A DNA stretch of 64,000 bases, taken from the NCBI GenBank assembly GCA_963965975.1, contig OZ014418.1, forward strand, positions 5,840,775-5,904,774, in the 5' to 3' direction. Positions 1-10,536 of the stretch are shown one piece after another. The notes under the pieces were generated by a model that saw only the letters and a list, made by a program, of their open reading frames with translations, was not told the origin of the DNA and made no database searches. A program made the position numbers and the translations under genes. Position 1 is the first letter of the stretch; each line of letters starts with the position of its first letter. Origin of the DNA: Xestospongia bergquistia. Lineage: Eukaryota; Porifera; Demospongiae; Haplosclerida; Petrosiidae.

Positions 1-900
1 AAAAGTATTTCCAGCCATCTTAACTAATGAAAAGTCTTAGGCAGAGAGGTAGTAGATATGAAAGGACATTACAGACTTTTCAATAATTCTTATAAAGAAA
101 GCTACATATACATATGTTGTTAACATCAACATGCTGTCATGGTCAATTTTAACAGTGGGGATTAACCACTATCAAGCTCTAAGAACAGACGATCATTCTC
201 AGATTTGTTTCAATTATGAGGAAAATGTTGTTGTTCTTACTTAATTAAACTGTTTTCAGTAGCTTCAATTAGTAGTGTTGTTTTAGTTGACTATAACTAA
301 AACTAAAATACTTTGTTTAATTTAGTTATATTATAGTTAACTAACTATAATTAACTGAATCTATGGCAAAATATGGTAAAGTTGACTAGAAGCTACTGAA
401 AGTATCTCATACTGAGAGCAAAACTAACTATAACTAACAATAACAAACTATAACTAACTGAAATTCTGCTAACTAATACTAACTAAATGTTAAAATAACA
501 AACTAAACACAATACTACCTTAATGTATGAATGTTGTATGTTCTTGATCAATTTGATTACTTCAAGTTTATAATAACTAAAACAAAGAATTTCACTTCAT
601 GTTAGTATATTTCCTAGGTGTGGTTACCTCTTGTTATCATCAACATGCTGTCAATTTTATGAGTGGGACACTATCTCACTAGCTTATTGGAGGGTGGATA
701 TAATAATCTAGGACTTTGAGTTTGTCTGCACTGTCTACTGATGAGATAATGATTTACATTTAGTTATAGTACAGCAAGCTCTATAAAGTAAACCATCATT
801 CTCAGATATGTTTCAAATATGAGAACAATGTGATGGTTTTGACTAAAGTAACTTTAAAATTAACTATATCTTTGTCATTTTCAAGCATAAAGAATTTGTA
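1..900. repeat. Repetitive upstream flank of a POT-like copy
   Basis: No gene is seen. Bases 1-260 recur, diverged, near 9,105-9,450 and 22,490-22,740, each time upstream of a POT-like copy, so this is part of the duplicated unit. Bases 270-500 are rich in imperfect TAACTA/TTAGTT repeats. The last 70 bases, with a tract reading CTTTGTCATTTTCAAGCAT, match the sequence just before the ATG of the better POT copies (for example 22,880-22,911) and probably represent a 5' leader. Confidence 0.6.
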
Positions 901-1226
901 ATGAATGCTAGAATTTACTTATGAATTTAGACCATTGGTCTCACTAATCCTTCTTTATGCAGTGAATGTTTTTAATTCACTTGGTATAGCTGCTATATAT
1001 GCTAATATTCTTCCTTTCATTACTGATCAAATGATAAGAGCATCTAGTGATGAACTTAGAAGCTGCGTAAGTTGGTGGTATTGGAGTTATCCATTTCCTT
1101 TTATGGCACTAAAAGACTTTGTTTGTGCATTACAAAATAATTTTTTTGTCTGCATAGTTTTTTTTTTGAATTTATCATTGCTCAATCTCCTCATGAAATG
1201 AAAGGATTCTTATTTGGACTTATTAA
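901..1226 (+). pseudogene. POT/MFS-like transporter pseudogene 1 (double internal deletion)
   Basis: The copy keeps the shared start ATGAATGCTAGA, then jumps directly to the segment that in intact copies is near residue 100 (EFxPLVS), followed by the conserved FITDQM and WWYWS blocks. A poly-T stretch then joins it to the late segment AQSPHEMKGFLFG, after which it stops. About 70 percent of the roughly 540-codon gene is missing. It can only be a relic of the transporter family described at 39,293-40,927. Confidence 0.8.
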
Positions 1227-2480
1227 CATACTAATATATATAACTTGAGTCACCTAAAACTAAATTCACTGAGCAAACAAATATAAATCAGTTAGAAACT
1301 TGGACATGCTAAACTCTTCCCTGTTTGAAATATTTACATTTGTAATTAGATTCTGTCTTTTATTGGACTTTATATATGATTGATATCAAAGTTCTCTGAC
1401 TTGTCTTTCTTTACTTTCTATTCTATTCACATGTCAATTTGAAACAGTTCATAACATTGTGACAACATGACTATTGTAATTTGTATTTGTAATTTGTAAA
1501 CACACATATATGAAGTTATTAATAACTGAAGTAACATTCACACATTTAACTGACCCAATTTTTATTTAGCAGTATAACCACTAAAAGCATAGAGCAATAA
1601 TCTGTTACATAACAGTTGCTCAGAAATATAATCTCTTTGTATATGTGTATTTACAAAATACAATAGTCATAAATATTATGAACTAATTTTCTACTCTTAT
1701 ATTTAGCAAATTTAAGTAAAACAAATGAAGAGATCACTAAAAGTACTGGCACTACTAAAGAGGACAGGAAACTACTACTAGTATTAGAGACACTGATTTC
1801 ACAACTTTATAACTCTTTCATGAGATATTATTATCATATTACATTATCAAATTTTCAGTCCCACCACATCAACAGGTTGCTTTATTACAATTTCCGAGAT
1901 CCTTCCCTATCCATCATTCAATCATTGATCAGAGTTGGGTCTGGCTTGTGAGACTACATAGCATAGGGAAACTAAACTAAAAGGATTTTTAAAGACCAAA
2001 AACTAACAATAATCAACTAAAAGTAATCAAAAGAGGTAACTATAACAAAATCAATTTTAAAAAACAAACAAACTAAAAACAACAACACCCAAAACATTAT
2101 TAAAGACCAACTATAACTAACAAAAAATAATCATAAAGAGGCAAAAACTAACAATAACTAACAAAAAGTAATAATAAAGAGGCCAAAACTAACAATAACT
2201 AACAAAAGTAATCATAAAGAGGCCAAAACTAACAATAACTAACAAAAGTAATCATAAAGAGGCCAAAACTAACTTCAATTAACTAAAGTATATAACTAAA
2301 TAATAATAACTAAATTTATAATAAGTAAAACAAAAAATATTATTACATGTTATTATTTTTATAAATACAATAGTCAAATTGTCGTCATGTGACTCACAAC
2401 ATTATAAACTGTTTTGTACTGTTACAATTGCCACTCAACAAAATATTCAACCCTTGTTATTTGAACATAAATAATTTGGA
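1227..2480. repeat. POT 3'-flank repeat and simple repeats
   Basis: No gene is seen. Bases 1,227-1,730 resemble 2,740-3,190 and 6,480-7,120, which also follow POT copies. Bases 1,735-1,985 recur at 8,185-8,440, and part of them near 30,130. Bases 2,090-2,290 hold a tandem array described separately. Bases 2,343-2,480 match the promoter-proximal flank of other POT copies (compare 9,590-9,700). Confidence 0.6.
2095..2290. repeat. 40-bp tandem repeat
   Basis: About four to five imperfect copies of a 40-base unit containing GGCCAAAACTAACAATAACT. The copies starting with GGCC lie at 2,181, 2,221 and 2,261, which fixes the period at 40. Earlier copies are more degraded. Confidence 0.85.
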
Positions 2481-2656
2481 ATGAATGCTAGAAGAGTTTG
2501 TTCTTATCCAGTAAAATGTATTAATCTAAAGGAGCTATCTTGATGATTTGGGTGTCCACAGCAGTATATATCTACTTGTCTTATGTTGACCTCATCTATC
2601 CCAAAATCAGTCAGGCTCTTTATAATCAATTTAATGTCTTTCTATACTTAGCTCAG
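2481..2656 (+). pseudogene. POT-like pseudogene 2 (N-terminal fragment)
   Basis: Starts with ATGAATGCTAGAAGAG and encodes the first 55 or so residues of the transporter family. One base is missing in the tract that reads ATTAAATCTAAAGG in intact copies, so the frame is lost. Homology ends near 2,656, where the sequence passes into 3'-flank-like DNA. Confidence 0.8.
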
Positions 2657-3245
2657 GGTAACTTTGGTACAAGTAGTAATTAATGTACATCCTCTCTTAC
2701 TTAAGAGATTTTTTTCTTCTGCACTATAAAATTGAATTACTTGTATTTTCATATTACTATATATATAACTTGAGTCAGATAAGACTAAATTCACTCAACA
2801 AACAAATAAAAGTTAGTTAGTTAGAACGAGACCTTTTGACAAAAATACTGCTATCTTCTTCAGTGGTTCAATGGAATAGGAACTCTCTTGGTTTGTACTG
2901 ATTCTTTTTATCACCTCTTAGGATTAAATTGGAGATAACAATTATAGTTTTAAAACACATGTATGTGGATTTTATTATAATTTTAGTTGTTTATGATTGA
3001 AATAACATCCAATTAATCCAATCTTTATTTACCAGTATAGCCACTAAAAGCATAGACCAATAACCTGTTACATAACAACTATAGATATACTATTCACTTC
3101 ATATATGTGTGTTTACAAAATAAAAAAGGTCATAATATTATTAACTAATTTTTTACTCTTATGTTTGGCAAATGAAATAAAAAGAAAGAAATTAGTAATA
3201 AATAAACCATTTTATAAGTCATAGAATATTGTAACTTAGAATTCA
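2657..3245. repeat. POT 3'-flank repeat
   Basis: Noncoding. Matches 1,230-1,700 and 6,480-7,120, including the phrase ACTTGAGTCA and the later AGCATAGACCAATAACCTGTTACATAAC. Nothing else is recognised. Confidence 0.55.
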
Positions 3246-4238
3246 GGATAGAAGCTAGAAGACATTGTTCTTATCCACTACTCAATATTAACTCCAAAGG
3301 AGCTTTCTTGATGTTATGTGTGTCAATAGCTTTGTATATCTACTGTCCCATGTTAGTAATAGCAATACAGATGGATTGCTGATGCATGGATTGGACAATA
3401 TAAAGCTATTTATGTGAGCTGCATTCTTCTGTGATAGGATGTGTGTTTTGACAACATCTGCAAAAACTTTAAACTGTTAGTCTCACATATATTTATTTAT
3501 GCAAGTAGAATTTTTCAATTCACTTGGTATAGCTGATATATATGCTAATGTCCTTCCATTTATTACTGATCAAATGATAGGAGGATTTGGTGATGGACTT
3601 AGTGCTGCAGTACATTCATGGTATTGGATCAGATGTTTCCTAATATGATGCAGGAGAATGAGTCATGTATATTACATAATACGTCTTGAATTATGACATC
3701 TATTGTCAAATTGTTCTCTGGTCTAACTGTTGCTCTCTTTAGTCTATTTCTTTGTCAACATTGGCTAGACAAGACACCTCAGATCACTAACCCTATTAAA
3801 CATATTGTTAAAGTACTCAACTGCACTAGAAAGAACAAATACTCAAGGAATCATAGTGCCCTCACCTACTGGGAACAAGATGTCCCTTCACAACTAGACT
3901 TAGATAAAAATAATAGTGGTCCTTTCTCAGAGGAGGAGGTAGAGGATCTCCAAATTCCTAACATTACTTTTATGTTTAATGATAACATTGAAGTGGTTAT
4001 GTCTCTTATTTATTATTGGACTATGATACCACAAGTGTTTGGAGGATTTGGTATAGTTCTTTGTACTATAGCTTCTTTTGAGTTTATCATAGCTCAATCT
4101 CTTATCACAGATAAACTCATTGGATACAATCTTTTTCCTACATTTTTGTTACTTTCTCAATCCATTCTTATAAGTTGTGGTTTCTATTACTACCTCATTC
4201 AGACTCTTTGTGTTCATTATCTTTCTCATTCTGTCTAA
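3246..4238 (+). pseudogene. POT-like pseudogene 3 (several deletions)
   Basis: Degraded copy. The N-terminal part (3,250-3,660) shows the GWIADAWIG block with frameshifts and a missing TM1-TM2 stretch. The segment 3,693-4,238 is an open frame of 181 codons covering SGLTVALFSLFLCQHWLDK, the cytoplasmic loop, then a jump to the C-terminal third. The region coding KTTLRLIPVIF through the following TM pair has been deleted. It ends in a KHCVS-type tail that recurs at 21,736-21,890. Confidence 0.8.
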
Positions 4239-4867
4239 GCATTGTGTATCTCAACAAAATTAATCCTTTATGTCTTACATCATAGCAACAGTTTTCACAT
4301 TAGTTATTATTTTTAATTTAAATTTAATAAGTAAATGTAACCAAATCATTGGACTATTAGTCTTCACTTACATAGAAATGTAACAAGATTGTCTTGTATT
4401 TTGTATCATATCAAGGCAACGAGGAACTATAGCTACCTTTGTTCATGAGGTTATAGACACCAATCTTAAACTTTAAACTTTTTTTGAACTATTGTAAGTA
4501 TGTTTTATTTAGCAAGAGAAAACAATTCTTAATGATAAACAAATAGTTGTACATAATATAAAGAATTGAAAATGTGACATAGTGGCTTATAGTGACTTGT
4601 ATAATATGAATATTACTACCTTTATAATAGTTCACTAGTAATAGAAACACTTTATTGTTTACAAATATGATAACAATTGTTTATGAATTGTTGTACCTAC
4701 GTGAAAGTAAAATAAGAAAGAGATACAACACTAACTACTTCACTGAAGATAACAGTCAAATTATCATTACTTCATATAATCTGACTTGCATACACATATT
4801 ATTCACAATAATTGTCACTTTGATAAAATATTAGAGCTTTGTTATTTTCAAGCATAACAAATTTGTA
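4239..4867. repeat. Intergenic repeat with conserved 260-bp block
   Basis: Bases 4,260-4,740 recur at 8,575-9,010 and 21,895-22,380. The core contains a GAGGTTATAGACACCAATCTT tract that is open for 86 codons only in the 22,067 copy. Bases 4,745-4,867 are the POT 5' flank, with a GATAAAATATTAGAGC box about 40 bases before the ATG. Confidence 0.55.
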
Positions 4868-6423
4868 ATGAATGCTAGAAGAGTTTATTCTTATCCAGTA
4901 GTATGTATTAAATCTAAAGGAGCTGTCTTGATGATTTGGGTGTCCACAACATTATTTTTCTACATGTCTTATGTTGACCCCAAAAATCTCAAAATCGATC
5001 AAGGTCTCTATAATCAGTATTATCTCTATCTATACTTGACTTCAATACTCCGCATCTTCTTCCCACTATTTGGATGGATTGCTGATGCATGGATTGGACG
5101 ATATAGAGCTATTTTATATGGACTGTATTCTGTAATAATAGAATGTGTATTTTTTACAGGATCTGTTATGACTTATGAATTTAACCCACTCGTGCAAATC
5201 TTTTTTTATTTGTGCAGTGTTTTCAATTCACTTGGTTTAGCTGCTATATATGCCAACAGTCTTCCATTTATTACTGATCAAATGATAGGAGCATCTGGTG
5301 ATGTACTTAGTTCTGCACTACATTGGTGGTATTGGAGTTCACAATTTTCTTCTGTAGTACTAGTGGATTTTGTCTGTACATTACAAAATTCTTGGTCAAC
5401 ATTGGTTAGACAAAATACCTCAGATCACTAACCCTATTAAACATATTACTAAAGTACTCAACTATGCTAGAAAGAACAAGTATCCTAGGAATTGTAGTGC
5501 CCTCACCTACTAGGAACAAGATGTTCCTTCACGACTTGACCTTGGTAAAGACAAATATGGTGGTCCTTTCTCAGAGGAGGATGTAGAGAATGTTAAGACA
5601 GCACTGAGATTAATACCAGTTATATTTATATGTGCAATGAGAGGAATGGTTGTAGATGTGAGCAATGAACAGCATAAGTCACATGACAGTTAACAATGAT
5701 AGTATTCTTGCGTGTTTCTTCATTGATCAAAACAGATTTTTTCATCAAATAACAACTTTTGGAATTCCATTATATCATTTCATTATAAGACCACTTATAA
5801 AGAAAACCACCAAACATACTCCTAGTATGTTGACATTAATTGGAGCTGGTTTATTTATTCATTTTTTAGGACCTGTAGGTATGGTAGTAATAGAGACTAT
5901 AGGTCACCTCCAAACTCCTAATGTCACTTGTATGTTTAATGATAATATCAATGACGTAATTGCTCTCAATTATTACTGGAGTATGATACCACATTTGCTG
6001 GGAATGGTTGGGTTGGTTTTTTGTGTGATAGTCCTTCTTGAATTTATCATTGCTCAATCTCCTCATGAAATGAAAGGATTCTTATTAGGACTTTTGTTTG
6101 GATTTGATGGTATAGCTCAACTGATTGGATACAATCTCTATCGTCCTTTTCAATTCCTTCCTGCATCCGTTCCTATAAGTTGTGGTTTCTTTTACTACCT
6201 CACTCAGACTCTCCTTCTCTCCCTTGTGTTCATTATCTTCCTCATTCTATGTAAACATTACAAACTGAGAGTTAGAAATAATCCAGTTAATATTCACACG
6301 ATAACAGAGACACATATCACAGCTTATATTGACCAGGAAGAAGATTATTATAGGGAAATTAATGAAGAAAACTACTCCATTAACTCATTAAGTCATGGCA
6401 ACTTTGAAGCAATTCATATTTAA
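4868..6423 (+). pseudogene. POT-like transporter pseudogene 4 (nearly full length)
   Basis: This copy spans the whole gene from ATGAATGCTAGAAGAG to a TAA at 6,423. The first 178 or so codons are intact, then a deletion of about 100 bases removes the TM that follows the WWYWS block and shifts the frame; the frame ends near 5,431. A TGG codon in the conserved LTYWEQD motif is TAG near 5,512. From 5,665 to 6,423 the frame is open for 252 codons and carries the C-terminal half. The lesions make it non-functional as a full transporter. Confidence 0.85.
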
Positions 6424-7460
6424 CATATAACTGATTGTGCATTATTTGATTCTGGAGAATTCTTTGCTTGTGTACTATAAAATTAAATTACATATATTTA
6501 CATATTAATGTATATAATTTAAGTCACATAAAAGTAAGATCACTAAAAAAAAAATAAAAATCAGTTAGAACCAGATATTTTGACTATGTTTTTGTTTTCT
6601 TCAGTGGTTCAGTGGAATATGAGCTCTCTTCGTTTGTAACTGGATCTCTTTATTACATCTTAGGATCAGTTTGAAGATAAGGATTAGTTTGTTATTTACT
6701 AAAGAAGCTCCCAGAGAGCAACTTTCTTAGAGTTATTCTTCTCAGTCTTTTTTACTTTCTGTTGTATTCCTGTGTTGATTTGCAACAATAGAAACAGTTC
6801 ATAATGTTGTGGGTTTCATAATGACACCACAACTATTGTAGTTTTAAAGAGAGTATTATGAACTATTTTCTGTCATTGCAGTTAACACAATAGAATTGAA
6901 AGTTAAACAATTGTGAACATGACTATTGTAGTTTGTAAACACGCATATATCAAGTTATTAAGTGAAGTGACATCCACACCTTTAGCTGATCCAATCTTTA
7001 TTTAGCAGTATAGCCATTAATATCATAGAGCAATAACCTGTTACATAACAATTACTCATAACACTTATTATGAACTAATTTTTACTCTCACATGTAACAA
7101 ATGAAGGTAAAAAATAAAGAATTAATATACAATACATCAACCAAGAAGAATAGTATTTTAGGAAAATTGATGAAAAAAACTTTCAATGAGAACATCTCCA
7201 AAATTCTTCACTATGTTTTCACTTTCTAATAGTCAATATCTACATCATTAAATAAAAAGTGTCCTTCCTTTTCCTGTGTAGTAACAAAGTTTCATTCCAT
7301 CGTAAACTGATTAAACATTGTTATATACTGTCTGACTTGATAAACTTAGTTTGTGCAATTACTACTTGTACCACCAAAAACATCAAAAGCTATAAATTTA
7401 TAGGCGCTTCCATTTGGTGAATTACTAGATGTACCACTAAGTTATTATCTGAAAGCTAAT
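6424..7460. repeat. POT 3'-flank repeat
   Basis: No gene is seen. It follows pseudogene 4 and matches the flanks at 1,230 and 2,740. Bases 7,143-7,190 look like a decayed POT C-terminal tail (compare the QEEEYYREI coding tract of intact copies). Confidence 0.5.
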
Positions 7461-7462
7461 TC

Positions 7463-7641
7463 TAATACAGTAATGATCTAATACAGTAATGATCAAATAC
7501 AGTAATGATCTAATACAGTAATGACCTAATACAGTAATGATCTAATACAGTAATGATCTAATACAGTAATGATCTAATACAGTAATGATCAAATACAGTA
7601 ATGATCTAATACAGTAACGACCTAATACAGTAATGATCTAA
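7463..7641. repeat. 16-bp tandem repeat
   Basis: About eleven tandem copies of TAATACAGTAATGATC with few changes (AAATACAG, GACC and AACGACC variants). Single related units also appear just after it, near 7,715-7,745. Confidence 0.92.
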
Positions 7642-9562
7642 AATAAAATTTATAGGTGCTGTCATTTGGTCAATTACTAGATGTGTCACTAAGTCAATAT
7701 CTGAAAGCTAATTCTAATAGAGTAAAGATCTAATGTAGTAATGAAAGTTGACATTTTGAGAGTTAACATTTTGGAAATTGACATTTTGGGAGTTGAGATT
7801 CTGGGAAATAACCAGTTCACACTTGTTTTGAGAGAATTTTTAATTATACAGCTTGTATATTGGATGTGCTAAAATTGTTACTATTGAAAAGTTTAATCTT
7901 CAGGGGTTAGTTTATTGTATAACTCAACGATAGTATTACTTCCTATGACACCTCCTATCAATAGTCTCATAAACCAGACCCAACCCCTATATGATTAAAT
8001 GATGGATGGGAAATGGTCTGGAGAATTTTAATACATCAACTTTTTTGAACTCTGGAAATATTGTGTGCTAATCAAATTACAACACATCACAATTTAGGTA
8101 TTTCAATATAAGCATCATACGTATTGTCACACTTAAAGAAGCGAAATGGATCTCAAGAAATCAAATAAATGAAGAAATTGTTAAAAGTACTGGCTACTAT
8201 CTAAAGATTAGAGCAAACTACTAGTAGTATTAGAGACACTAACTTCATATTGGTATCTCTACTACTACTAGTAGTTTACTCTACTCTTTGTGAAATATTA
8301 TCATCACATTTACATTATCAAATTTTCAGTCCTGCCCATCATTAATAAAGAACATGTTTCTCTATTCCATTGTTCAATTATAGGAGTTGGGTCTGTCTTG
8401 TGAGACTACATAACAGAGAAAAACTAAACTAAACTAAAAGCATTTTTAAAGACAAGCATCCTTGTTAGCTCACACTTGGTTAGAGATAAATTTAGGCTAC
8501 ATAGCTTGTATCCATATATTGGAAGTGTTACTAACTTAATCTGGTTTAGTTTATTGTGTAACTCAACAATATTAATGCTTTGTGTTACATTATAACAACA
8601 GTTTTCACAATGGTTATTATTTTTAATTTAAATTCAAAGAGTAAATGTAACCAAATCAGTGGACCATTAGTCTTCACTAACATAAAATGTAATGGTAATG
8701 TCTTGTCAGTTGTGTCATAGCAAAGCAAGGTAGCAAGCAACTATAACTACTTTTGCTCATGAGGTGATAGACATCAGTCTGAAACTTTCAAATTTCTTTA
8801 AACTATATAAATATGCTTTCCTTAACAAGAGAAAAAAAGTCTTTAATAAACAAAATAGTTGTACATAATATAAAGACTTGAAAATGTGACATAGTGACTT
8901 GTATAATATGTATATTACTAGCTTTATAGTAATTAATAGAAACACTTTCATCTTTAACAATTGTTTATCAATTATTGTACCTACCTGAAAGTAAAAATGA
9001 AAGAGATATAACAGTTATGACTGTACCAAAGATAACAGTCAACAATCATTACTTCATGTAGTCTAACTCATACACACATATTAATTGTTTTTCTCAAAAG
9101 CAAAGACAGAAGTATTTCTAACCATCTTAACTGATGAAAAGTCTTAGGCAAAGAGATAGTAGATGTGAAAGGACATTACAGACATGTTGATAATTCTTAT
9201 AAGGAAAGCTATGTAGCTATGTATACACACAGGTGTAGCTACCTCTGGTTACCATCAACATGCTGTCATGGTCAATTTTAACAGTCGGGCACTATCGCAC
9301 TAGCTTAGTGGAGGGTGAATTTAATAGTCTAGGACTTTAAGTTTGTCTGCACTGTCTGCTAATGAGATGATGTTTTTACATTTAGTTATAGTACAGCAAA
9401 TTCTAAAGAATAAACCATCCTTCTCAGATATGTTTCATATACAAGAAAAACGTGATAGCTTTGAACTCTAAAATTAATAACTAAAGAACAATATATAATA
9501 ATAAAACATAACAACAATCTCATGTTATATGTTCTTAATCAATATGCTTGCTTTAAGTATAT
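7642..9562. repeat. Repeat-rich intergenic DNA
   Basis: No gene is seen. Bases 7,740-7,800 carry a short run of a GTTGACATTTTGGGA-like motif. Bases 8,211-8,236 and 8,256-8,281 form a hairpin (24 of 26 bases pair). Bases 8,185-8,440 repeat 1,735-1,985; 8,575-9,010 repeat the block seen at 4,260 and 21,895; 9,100-9,480 repeat the first 260 bases of the window and its continuation. Confidence 0.5.
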
Positions 9563-9787
9563 AATAACTAAACAAAGTATATCACTACATGTTATTATAT
9601 TTATAAATACAATATTCAAGTTATCATCATGTGACTCACAACATTAAAAATGTTTCTAATTGTCACTCAGATAAAATATTAGAGTGACAATTAGAAACAT
9701 TTTTAATGTTGTGAGTCACATGATGATAACTTGAATATTGTATTTATAAATATAATAACATGTAGTGATATACTTTGTTTAGTTATT
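9563..9787. repeat. Perfect 106-bp inverted repeat (fold-back)
   Basis: Bases 9,563-9,668 and 9,682-9,787 are exact reverse complements over 106 bases, separated by a 13-base loop. The left arm is the normal POT promoter-proximal flank (it matches 22,800-22,870 and 30,360-30,440); the right arm is the same sequence inverted and fused to the 3' third of a POT gene. Confidence 0.97.
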
Positions 9788-10090
9788 GGATATAATCTAT
9801 ATCGTCTTTTCCAGTTCCTTCCTGCATCCATTCCTATAAGTTGTGGTTTCTATTACTACCTCACTCATACTCTCCTTCTCTCTCTTGTGTTCATTATCTT
9901 CCTCATTTTATCTAGACATTACAAACTGAGAGTTAGAAATAATCCAGTTAATATTCATATGATAGCAGAGACACATATCATAGCTTATATTGAACAGGAA
10001 GAAGAGTATTATAGAGAAATTGATGAAGAAAACTACTCCATTATGTCATTAAGTTATGACAAATTTGGAACCACTTGTCATAATACGTGA
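9781..10090 (+). pseudogene. POT-like pseudogene 5 (C-terminal fragment)
   Basis: Carries only the last 100 codons of the transporter, from IGYNLYR to the end. The reading frame extends upstream into the inverted promoter arm to an ATG at 9,731, giving a 119-codon frame, but those first residues have no counterpart in the family. The 5' two-thirds of the gene was lost at the fold-back junction. Confidence 0.85.
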
Positions 10091-10536
10091 TTGATTGTGC
10101 ATCCTCTTTAATTTGCAATTAATTATTAGAGAATTATTTACATGTTTGACATATTAGATGACTTAAATTGTTCTTCTGTTACTAATGAATTGTTTTCCTT
10201 CTAGTTTATTTTGTAACTTAACAATATTATATATAGCAAAGTTTGAATTTTTCATAAATAATGGTAAAAGTAAAGCTCTTAAAAATTGACTGCTATCAGA
10301 TATATTGGAACTTTCAATCAGAGATCAGAGATAGATGTAATGATCCTGACATTAGTTTCAATGATGTTGTTCAGTGTATCTACATAGCTGGTGATATATG
10401 ACTAGTTATATATGTATTTTATGTAAAGAAATTTATGAATGGAAATAAAAAAATACAGTATTGTTTTAATAAATGTTTATTGATAATACATGTAAAGTCC
10501 ATTTTACTATGTTTATGTTATATTATTATTATTTAG
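10091..10536 (+). other. Spacer between POT 3' end and first FANCD2 exon
   Basis: Conserved after every POT copy that is followed by FANCD2 (24,499-24,995; 32,900-33,354; 45,169-45,628). The core near 10,245-10,400 contains GATGTAATGATCCTGACATTAG and may hold a decayed earlier FANCD2 exon, but no frame can be assigned with confidence. Confidence 0.45.
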
